From Acidobacteriota bacterium (GTDB lineage Bacteria > Acidobacteriota > Terriglobia > UBA7540), in assembly GCA_021784615.1 (NCBI GenBank), contig JAJYHU010000217.1:1-7917 (forward strand): a stretch of 7,917 nt of DNA, given 5' to 3'. The notes under the pieces were generated by a model. The model did not search any database. It was not told where the DNA came from and was given only the letters and a program-made list of their open reading frames with translations. A program made the translations under genes and the position numbers. Of this stretch, positions 1 through 5,419 are shown piece by piece; the first letter of the stretch is position 1, and the number at the start of each line of letters is the position of its first letter.

Positions 1-21
1 GCGGTTCAGCCCTCTGTTTGC

Positions 22-744
22 TCACCTTTCAGCGGATTGGGCCTCTGCCGTCATCTGGGGAACCATGACCGTGATTTCCACCCGCCGATTTTTTTCACGG
101 CCTGCCCTTGAAGAGTTGGAAGCAATAGGAGCCGCTTCACCGTAGCCGAGGCTGTAGATTCGGACCAGGGGAATGTTGTGGTTCAGGGTCAAATACCGGA
201 TGACCGCGTTGGCCCGCTGCTGGCTTAACGCCAGGTTGTATTGTTTCGGTCCGGTCCGGTCGGTATAGCCTTGAATTTCAATCACGTAGTGCTTCAAGCT
301 TCCGACGGTTTGGGCCACTTCGTCCAGGTGCTCCTTGTCAGCGGCGGTCAGTTGGCTTTTATTGAGGCCGAATAGAACGACCGCGTGCTGGGTGGGTTGA
401 TAGTTGTCGATGTTGTTGACCATGTTCTGCGCCTGATTCGCCGCTGACAGACCCTGTTCCGCCGTTTGATTGGCGGCCTGGGCGTGCTGGTCGGCCTGGC
501 TTGCTGTCTGGCTGGCCTGATCGGCGCTGTTTTGCGCCCGGGAGATTCCTGCTTCCGTTTTCCTATCCAGGTCACGGATGTCCGAGGCATTCTGTGACGT
601 TTTCTGGTCAACCGAGTTAATTCGAGCATCAAGCGGCGCTTGAGTATTTCGGACGAATCTTCGCGTTGCGACGCAGCCCGTCGCGAGAAACAGCAAAGGG
701 CTTAATGCTACAGCGGCGAGGCGGACAGATTTGGTGGCATTCAT
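22..744 (-). CDS. OmpA-family peptidoglycan-binding lipoprotein
   Basis: This is a predicted outer-membrane lipoprotein of 240 residues that should anchor the envelope to peptidoglycan. Residues 1-24 form a lipoprotein signal ending LFLATGC, with Cys24 as the likely lipidated residue; Ala rather than Leu at -3 makes the lipobox slightly atypical. Residues about 35-110 are rich in Ala, Gln, Asn and Ser with regular spacing and look like a long coiled coil or helical stalk. Residues about 118-225 are an OmpA C-terminal domain. It shows GYTDRTG, the following N-x-x-L-S-x-x-R-A pattern, and REKNRRVEI; the Asp and Arg of these motifs bind diaminopimelate in the family. A GTG two codons upstream (750) is possible. 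I chose ATG 744 because GGAG at 752-755 lies 7 bases away, whereas it is too close to the GTG. The gene is separated from rdgB by 213 bp and probably has its own promoter. The family is clear. Whether it is Pal itself is not, because no tol genes are in view. Confidence 0.93.
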   Translation of the reverse strand: MNATKSVRLAAVALSPLLFLATGCVATRRFVRNTQAPLDARINSVDQKTSQNASDIRDLDRKTEAGISRAQNSADQASQTASQADQHAQAANQTAEQGLSAANQAQNMVNNIDNYQPTQHAVVLFGLNKSQLTAADKEHLDEVAQTVGSLKHYVIEIQGYTDRTGPKQYNLALSQQRANAVIRYLTLNHNIPLVRIYSLGYGEAAPIASNSSRAGREKNRRVEITVMVPQMTAEAQSAER

Positions 745-751
745 AAGCACT

Positions 752-755
752 CTCC
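752..755 (-). promoter_or_regulatory. Ribosome binding site deciding the OmpA-lipoprotein start
   Basis: On the minus strand this reads GGAG within cggagag, 7 bases upstream of ATG 744. The upstream GTG at 750 would leave almost no spacing, so this site favours the 240-residue start. Confidence 0.55.
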
Positions 756-963
756 GAGCAGTTTATGAGTTTCACGCTGTACTCAGCACTCTCGATGCCA
801 AATTTGAAGATGAAGATAAGTCTATTGGAATGAGGGAAAAGTATTCCGCAGACGCTACAGTTGTGCTCCCTGCATCGAGCCGAGGCTGTAAAATTTTCTC
901 GTGGGCGCCACCAAACGGAGCATCAGCTGACGGGCGATAAGGAACAGGAAGGCATTAAGGCGC

Positions 964-1566
964 TCACTTGCGGTGCGCCTCCAGCCAGAGGGAAGCAAGG
1001 AGCTTCCGAAACGCTTCACCGCGATGCGAGACGGTGAATTTCTCCTCAGTGCTTAGCTGTGCAAACGTCTGCGCAAGTGGAGGATAAAAGAAGTAAGGAT
1101 CGTAGCCAAAGCCGCCCGTGCCGCAGGGTTCTTGCTGAATCAATCCATCCGCTCTGCCTTCAACCACGTTCAAGATTTGTCCCCGTTCGGCTAGGGCGAT
1201 AACGCAAATGTAGCGCGCCGAGCGTTTCTTAGGAGGAACTTTGGCTAAATCGCGCAGCAGCTTTTGATTGTTGGCTTCGTCATCGGCTTCAGGTCCTGCG
1301 AAGCGCGCGGAAAAAACTCCCGGTGCTCCTTCAAGCGCGTCAACGCACAGGCCGGAGTCATCGGCAAAGACCATGCCTTCCGTGAAACCGCTATAGTAGA
1401 GCGCCTTTTTGCGGGCGTTCGCCTCAAAGGTGCTGCCGTCTTCAATGCAGGCGGGCAGGCTGTCAATTCCGGGAAGAAGTTGAACGCTAATTTCCATCGC
1501 CATTGCGGCCTGTTTGAATTCCCGGAGTTTCCCGGGGTTATTGGAGGCCAAATAGATGGTGCGCAT
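964..1566 (-). CDS. rdgB: RdgB/HAM1 non-canonical purine NTP pyrophosphatase
   Basis: This enzyme hydrolyses dITP, ITP and XTP to the monophosphate plus pyrophosphate, keeping deaminated purines out of DNA and RNA. It is cytosolic. The protein is 200 residues, the usual family length. The N-terminal ASNNPGKLREF matches the substrate-binding (S/T)xNxxK signature. FADDSGL carries the Asp residues that bind metal and act in catalysis. GGFGYDPYFF and the C-terminal LSTEEKFTVSHRG complete the set of family motifs, with no missing key residue. A TTG one codon upstream (1569) is an alternative start: a weak GGA is 7 bases before the TTG and 10 before the ATG. I prefer ATG because only a few residues normally precede the first strand. 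It is the last gene of the amidase-gerM-rph-rdgB cluster, 94 bp after rph. I see no strong terminator after its stop. Confidence 0.97.
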   Translation of the reverse strand: MRTIYLASNNPGKLREFKQAAMAMEISVQLLPGIDSLPACIEDGSTFEANARKKALYYSGFTEGMVFADDSGLCVDALEGAPGVFSARFAGPEADDEANNQKLLRDLAKVPPKKRSARYICVIALAERGQILNVVEGRADGLIQQEPCGTGGFGYDPYFFYPPLAQTFAQLSTEEKFTVSHRGEAFRKLLASLWLEAHRK

Positions 1567-1660
1567 CAATCACGATTCCAGAAGGATGTTTCCCGCCTGC
1601 GGTCTGAAGTTCCAGTAAAAATTCCGAGCTTGCGAATGCGTTTGAGAAAGCGCTTTGCCC

Positions 1661-2452
1661 TCATCCTTTCCTGCCGGGCAATTCAACCTTTGTAATGGAT
1701 TTCTGGATTTGGATTAAATGTTGGATGGCTGGCCCGGCGAGGTCGATCATTTTCGTAAGATCTTCGCCGCCAAAGGGGTCTTTCTCCGCCGTCGCCTGGA
1801 GTTCAACAAAGCGGCCGGCGCCGGTCATCACCACGTTCATATCCACATGGGCATTCGAATCCTCAGAGTAGTCAAGGTCGAGCAGCGTTTCATTCCCCAC
1901 AATGCCGACGCTGATGGCGGCAACATAATCGCTCAGCGGAATCTGCTTTAGGACTTCCATCTCCTGGAGCTTTTTGAGTGCCAGGGCCAGCGCCACCATC
2001 GAACCGGTAATCGAGGCGGTTCTGGTGCCGCCGTCGGCGCGGATCACGTCGCAGTCAATCCATACGGTCCGTTCACCCAGCTTTTCAAGGTCAACGACGG
2101 CGCGGAGCGAGCGGCCGATCAGCCGTTGGATCTCCATGGTCCGGCCGCTTTGCCGCCCTCGAGTTACCTCGCGAGAGGTGCGGGTGTCGGTGGCGCGCGG
2201 GATCATGGCGTATTCACTCGAAATCCATCCTTTTCCCGAGCCCTTCATGAAGAGCGGAACGCCATCTTCCACCGATGCCGTGCAAACCACCTGTGTCTCG
2301 CCCAGCCGGATGAGGGCCGATCCCTCGGCGCTGGAGATGAAATGAGGAGTAATCTCCACCGGACGAAGCGCCGTGGCTTCGCGATTGCCGGCGCGCACCA
2401 GTTTCCCGTGGGAATAGATGAGTCCGGAAAGTAGTTTTGGGGTTGAGGGCAT
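1661..2452 (-). CDS. rph: RNase PH (tRNA nucleotidyltransferase)
   Basis: RNase PH is a phosphorolytic 3'-to-5' exoribonuclease that trims tRNA precursors and releases nucleoside diphosphates. It works as a hexameric ring in the cytosol. The protein is 263 residues, near the family length. Diagnostic segments are GSGKGWISSEYAMIPRAT (72-88), RQSGRTMEIQRLIGRSLR (100-117), the catalytic-core IDCDVIRADGGTRTASITG (132-150) and LDLDYSEDSNAHVDMNVV (191-208). The N-terminal signature usually written RxDGRxxDxLRPV reads RAGNREATALRPV here (20-32), so the DGR core is altered. About ten extra residues precede it. ATG 2452 is supported by AGGAG at 2457-2461, although its 4-base spacing is short. An in-frame TTG at 2482 would overlap the gerM-like stop and give 273 residues. 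The 13-bp gap to the upstream GerMN gene indicates co-transcription. The function is very likely retained because the catalytic core is intact. Confidence 0.97.
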   Translation of the reverse strand: MPSTPKLLSGLIYSHGKLVRAGNREATALRPVEITPHFISSAEGSALIRLGETQVVCTASVEDGVPLFMKGSGKGWISSEYAMIPRATDTRTSREVTRGRQSGRTMEIQRLIGRSLRAVVDLEKLGERTVWIDCDVIRADGGTRTASITGSMVALALALKKLQEMEVLKQIPLSDYVAAISVGIVGNETLLDLDYSEDSNAHVDMNVVMTGAGRFVELQATAEKDPFGGEDLTKMIDLAGPAIQHLIQIQKSITKVELPGRKG

Positions 2453-2465
2453 AAGGCTCCTGACT

Positions 2466-3065
2466 TTATTGGGTTTGTGCAATTAAGGACGGCTCCGGCG
2501 CAAAATAGCCGGTCAGATCGATGTGGCCGTCGAGGGTCTGAGCCTCTTGTCCCTGAACAAGGAACTTGACTCGTTTCACGGAGGGAATGTTGGCGGCGAG
2601 CGAGTCGACGATGGAGTAAATGGCCAGATCCTCGCTTTCAATCCCCGGCGTGAAGTCCGCGCGGGCTTCCTGCGAAAGGTCAATCACCGCTGTCCCGTCC
2701 GGGGAAAGGAAGACGGCCCGGAGGGTCGCCGATGGGGGCAGGGTGCTGCTGTGCCCTTCGTGGGAGCCCTCGATAAGCGCCAGCAACACCTGCTTGATGC
2801 GTTGGATGTCTTCCGTGGCTAGCTTCAATGAGCGCCCTTCCGCGATCAACTTTCCGTCCGCGTAGGAAGGAAAGTAGAGGGTGATGGTTTGGTTTTGACC
2901 TCCGGCCGGCTGCAGCGCAGCCTCGCTGAGGCGGGTTCGGGCCGTCTGGGCGGCGGTTTGTGCGTTGGGGGGCGAAAGATGGCGCCGCAAAGTCAGCAAG
3001 TAATAGACGCCCATGCCGAGAACCACGGCGACGACAATGCTCAAAATCAAAGCGCGGTGCGACAT
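2466..3065 (-). CDS. GerMN-domain membrane-anchored protein
   Basis: This is a 199-residue protein with one N-terminal membrane anchor (about residues 5-25, LILSIVVAVVLGMGVYYLL), a short Ala/Gln-rich linker and a GerMN domain at about 58-188. The domain shows the family pattern: ITLYFPS, then DGKLIAEGR, a helix IKQVLLALIEG, LPPSATLRAVFLSPDGTAVIDLS, and a closing VKRVKFLVQGQEAQTLDGHIDLTGYF. GerMN domains were defined in the Bacillus germination protein GerM and also occur in non-sporulating bacteria, generally next to cell-wall genes. The domain should face the periplasm. Its precise activity is unknown and I claim none. Only 3 bp separate it from the amidase stop and 13 bp from rph, so it is probably translationally coupled to the amidase. 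No strong ribosome-binding site is placed at normal distance before ATG 3065, which fits coupling. The gerM-rph-rdgB order is also found in Bacillus subtilis. Confidence 0.9.
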   Translation of the reverse strand: MSHRALILSIVVAVVLGMGVYYLLTLRRHLSPPNAQTAAQTARTRLSEAALQPAGGQNQTITLYFPSYADGKLIAEGRSLKLATEDIQRIKQVLLALIEGSHEGHSSTLPPSATLRAVFLSPDGTAVIDLSQEARADFTPGIESEDLAIYSIVDSLAANIPSVKRVKFLVQGQEAQTLDGHIDLTGYFAPEPSLIAQTQ

Positions 3066-3068
3066 AGC

Positions 3069-4586
3069 TTAGGATCGGCCTCCCTGCATGTTTTCGAGCG
3101 CCTGCACAACCGCGGCGGCGATCTTATCCTGGAAAGATTGCTGGGTCAGCGGGGCGGGATTCGTGCCGGGCGCAAGGCTTCCCACTTCAATGGCGACGGC
3201 GGGCGCGGCGATGCTCCGCAAGTCCCTGAGAGGCACTTCCATGGGGCTTGCCGGCGCAACGCCCGTATCCTTTGCGAGATCCCGCTGCAAGGCTTGGGCG
3301 AGTTGCCGGCTGCGGTTGAGGTAATCCAGTTGAATCTTGTTCCAGAGGGTAAAAAGCGGCGCGGGGTCCGCGCCTGAGGCCAGCGCCACGGGCGAAGAGG
3401 GGCAATAGGTATAGACCCTCACCATCGGGGCCGAGGGGCCAAGGTTCCCGGCGTGAAAGGTAATGAACGCGATGGGAGTGGCCGCATTGGCCTCCGCGGC
3501 GCGCTGGTCAAAATCCACAGTTTGGTCGCCCGTCCGCGTCAGAACAATGCGATACCGGCCCGTTGCCTGGAGAGCCTTGCTGACAGTTCCGACAATCTGG
3601 GCCGTCAGGTTCTTTTCAAGAAGCCCGTCGGGGCCCTGCGCGCCCGCGTCAGCGCCGCCGTGCCCTGCATCCAGAACGACGGCGGGCAGCAAGAGGTTGG
3701 GAGCCTGCGGCTTGACCACCGCCGCGGCAGGCGGCTGCTCCGGAGCCGGATGCGGCGCTGGAGGAGGTGGTGGTGGGAGCGCGGGAGCCGGCTGCGCCGC
3801 CGCGACTTTCGGCTTCATGACATCCGCTACCAGAGTTTTGTTTCCATTGCCCAGCTTCGGATAGAAATCCAACCCTGCCGCCGCGGGCGTCAGCACCAGC
3901 TTCGGACGCCCATCCTGATCCTCAAATTGCACTCGCGAAACGTAGGAGTTCTGGAACTCAAAGTTGGACTGGATGGGTTCCACGGGATGGCTGCCAAGAT
4001 ATAGAATCCACCGGCTGTTGCGGGCGGCCGTTTGAAGGCTGACGGGAGTCGCAAATTGGAACGTCAACTGTGCGCCGTTTTCGAGCGGCTCCATGTGGAC
4101 GGTGAAGGAGTTGGGCTTGACGTTCCCAATGAAAATGCGGTTTTGCCCCGTCTGGTATTCCACGGTTTGATTGATCAGGGTGGGCAGAATCTCGGTCAGG
4201 AAATCGACCGGCACCATCCACTCACCCTCCATGGTTCGGGGCGGATTCGAGAGCCGAAGCTTGGCGTTGTTCAGCCGCACAATCGGGTTCTTTTCACGGA
4301 ACTGGATTTTGGTGCTTCCAAACCAGACTTTCAGCGTCTTCCGTTTTGCCTGAAGGCCTGCCACATGCCCGACGAGGTTCAGAAGTTTCAGCACCGGCAG
4401 GTACTGGACATTCTGATAGGCCTTTGTCTGAAGGATGGAATGAGTTTTGGGGAAGTAGAAAACGAAGTTCCCGCTTTGGGCCGGGCGCGCCGGCCACGCC
4501 AGCAGCATGAGCATCGCGACGGCGCCAACGTAAAGCCAGCGGGGGGATGAGTTTCGCTTCTTGATGTGTTTGGCCAAAAAGTTCAC
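3069..4586 (-). CDS. N-acetylmuramoyl-L-alanine amidase (Amidase_3) with AMIN-like N-terminal region
   Basis: This is a zinc amidase that cleaves the bond between N-acetylmuramic acid and the stem peptide of peptidoglycan. It is secreted by an N-terminal hydrophobic signal (LYVGAVAMLMLLAWPARPA). Residue numbers here follow the 505-residue form. About 40-155 resembles a copper-amine-oxidase-N-like module. About 160-258 looks like an AMIN-type targeting domain. A Pro/Ala-rich linker with a run of prolines spans 262-296. The catalytic domain runs from about 300 to 500. It contains LDAGHGGADAG (zinc His309), LLEKNLT (zinc Glu324), ITFHAGN (zinc His378) and AIEVGSL (catalytic Glu467), so all expected catalytic positions are present. 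The longest frame begins at TTG 4628 (519 residues). A good promoter predicts transcription starting almost exactly there, so I favour GTG 4586; TTG 4577 is also possible. The enzyme heads the cluster with gerM-like, rph and rdgB. Confidence 0.92.
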   Translation of the reverse strand: MNFLAKHIKKRNSSPRWLYVGAVAMLMLLAWPARPAQSGNFVFYFPKTHSILQTKAYQNVQYLPVLKLLNLVGHVAGLQAKRKTLKVWFGSTKIQFREKNPIVRLNNAKLRLSNPPRTMEGEWMVPVDFLTEILPTLINQTVEYQTGQNRIFIGNVKPNSFTVHMEPLENGAQLTFQFATPVSLQTAARNSRWILYLGSHPVEPIQSNFEFQNSYVSRVQFEDQDGRPKLVLTPAAAGLDFYPKLGNGNKTLVADVMKPKVAAAQPAPALPPPPPPAPHPAPEQPPAAAVVKPQAPNLLLPAVVLDAGHGGADAGAQGPDGLLEKNLTAQIVGTVSKALQATGRYRIVLTRTGDQTVDFDQRAAEANAATPIAFITFHAGNLGPSAPMVRVYTYCPSSPVALASGADPAPLFTLWNKIQLDYLNRSRQLAQALQRDLAKDTGVAPASPMEVPLRDLRSIAAPAVAIEVGSLAPGTNPAPLTQQSFQDKIAAAVVQALENMQGGRS

Positions 4587-4634
4587 ACGCTGTAGACTTC
4601 GGCTGGCGGGACCAGCAACCCACGCCAAGCCCTT

Positions 4635-4664
4635 ATTCTAGTCGAACCGCTCCGGGCGTTGCAA
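4635..4664 (-). promoter_or_regulatory. Candidate sigma70-type promoter for the amidase-gerM-rph-rdgB cluster
   Basis: On the minus strand there is a -35 TTGCAA (4659-4664), an 18-base spacer, and a -10 TAGAAT (4635-4640). The -35 matches consensus at four of six positions and the -10 at five of six. Transcription would start near 4627-4629, leaving a leader of about 40 bases if the amidase starts at GTG 4586. It is the best promoter match upstream of the cluster. It lies just downstream of the REP-like and MITE-like repeats. Prediction by eye only. Confidence 0.5.
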
Positions 4665-4698
4665 TTATCCCAAGCAGAAAGGAGTGGCGCGGTTTAAT

Positions 4699-4720
4699 GT
4701 AGCGGCGGCTTTATGCCGCC
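4699..4720. repeat. REP-like GC hairpin, copy 1
   Basis: The 22-base unit begins gtagc and contains a perfect 6-bp stem, ggcggc at 4704-4709 and gccgcc at 4715-4720, around the loop tttat. The preceding aatgtagcg (4696-4704) recurs exactly at 4806-4814 in front of a second hairpin, so the two look like relatives of one dispersed repeat. No T-run follows on either strand, so it is not a typical intrinsic terminator. Confidence 0.5.
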
Positions 4721-4776
4721 ATTAGCGAGGTAAACCTGCCGCTGCTCCGCGAACCTTCGCTGCCCGCCGCCGACTT

Positions 4777-4898
4777 CTAGCGTAGTGTCCTGTAATTGAG
4801 TGGACAATGTAGCGCCGCCGTCCCGGCGGCATTTGCCGGCAGGATGCCGGCGTTACGGGCGTGCCGATTGTCCAGTTATTTCGCGGACACTACACTAG
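4777..4898. mobile_element. MITE-like non-autonomous element with imperfect terminal inverted repeats
   Basis: The left end (4777-4808) and the reverse complement of the right end (4867-4898) align over 32 bases with 25 identities. Both ends include the palindrome CTAG, which could be a 4-bp target duplication (4777-4780 and 4895-4898), leaving a 114-bp element. Inside each end the motif tgtcc-N11-ggaca is preserved, and six of the seven mismatches fall in the N11 spacer. The core is a GC-rich REP-like structure. The element is too short to encode a transposase, so if mobile it must depend on one supplied elsewhere. Its right edge coincides with the TAG stop of the neighbouring membrane-protein gene. 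I do not recognise the transposase family. Confidence 0.6.
4809..4856. repeat. REP-like GC hairpin, copy 2, core of the MITE-like element
   Basis: A perfect 7-bp stem is formed by gccgccg (4814-4820) and cggcggc (4824-4830) around the loop tcc. It is followed by two copies of the palindrome gccggc (4835-4840 and 4845-4850). The outer arms gtagcgccg (4809-4817) and cggcgttac (4848-4856) pair with one mismatch, so the segment could fold in alternative ways. Such gtagcgccg-type repeats are common in acidobacterial genomes as I recall them. No T-run is present. Confidence 0.55.
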
Positions 4899-5380
4899 CG
4901 CACCGGTCCGAGAGTGTAATTGTGGATGTCGCCAAACGCTCCCACGCCGATGTGAACGACGGAAACCCAGCGTTCCAGCTTGTGATGTCCCGTGCGGTGC
5001 AGCCAGTAAGCAACGCCGATGGAGAGCGCGGTGCCGGCAACCTCAATGCCGGCAAACAGCGGCTTGTTGTCCACAATGCTGTTGGTCAGCAGCACCTCAT
5101 TGTGGCCGTTGTGCCGAAAGTGCTGGGTTGAGGTGAAGTCGAGCGCGCGGACCGCCGCCACGCCCGCGAACAGCATCAAGTTGGTTTTGTCAAAGAATCG
5201 GTGCGGACTTTCGACGAGCTGCCTGGGTTGGGTTTCAACGGGCGGTTTAGCCTGCGATTGCGCCTGATTCCGCCTCTGCCCGGCCAGCAGCCGGGCCGGT
5301 GCCGCTGCCATAACCAACGCCAGAACAATCCCCGCCGCCCGGCTTTGTGAAAAGATTCCCTCCTGCCTGTAGTTCTTCAA
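4895..5380 (-). CDS. Conserved hypothetical small membrane protein
   Basis: This 161-residue protein is not assigned to a named family. It resembles hypothetical proteins I associate with Acidobacteriota. Residues about 15-34 (AAGIVLALVMAAAPARLLAG) look like a signal peptide or first membrane segment, followed by a Gln/Pro-rich polar linker at 35-58. Two further hydrophobic stretches lie at about 68-81 and 107-127. Conserved-looking segments are ALDFTSTQHFRHNGHNE, NSIVDNKPLFAGIE and HRTGHHKLERWVSVVHIG. The number of His residues in the C-terminal half is notable, but no metal site is proven. The frame has no ATG or GTG at a sensible place. The start is TTG 5380, with aaaggga just upstream as a weak ribosome-binding site. 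It follows the glycosidase-like gene by 39 bp in the same frame, so it is probably co-transcribed. Its TAG stop lies in the CTAG at the end of the MITE-like element. Confidence 0.72.
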   Translation of the reverse strand: MKNYRQEGIFSQSRAAGIVLALVMAAAPARLLAGQRRNQAQSQAKPPVETQPRQLVESPHRFFDKTNLMLFAGVAAVRALDFTSTQHFRHNGHNEVLLTNSIVDNKPLFAGIEVAGTALSIGVAYWLHRTGHHKLERWVSVVHIGVGAFGDIHNYTLGPVR

Positions 5381-5419
5381 GAATTCCCTTTCGATTATGA
5401 AATTAACTTTAGCTCGCGC

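Noticed and set aside
731..940. 69-codon plus-strand frame between rdgB and the OmpA-type gene
   Set aside because: It needs a TTG start inside the OmpA-type gene's signal sequence, has no recognisable family and no clear ribosome-binding site.
1567..1660. Possible small gene or promoter between rph and rdgB
   Set aside because: The 94 bp show no convincing frame, promoter boxes or hairpin; rdgB is more simply the last gene of the cluster.
3453..4004. 183-codon plus-strand frame, with other plus-strand frames across the amidase
   Set aside because: Antisense to a complete zinc amidase; Arg/Gly-rich low-complexity translation typical of shadow frames.
4699..4830. GC hairpins as intrinsic terminators
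   Set aside because: Neither hairpin is followed by a T-run on either strand, so they fit dispersed repeats better.
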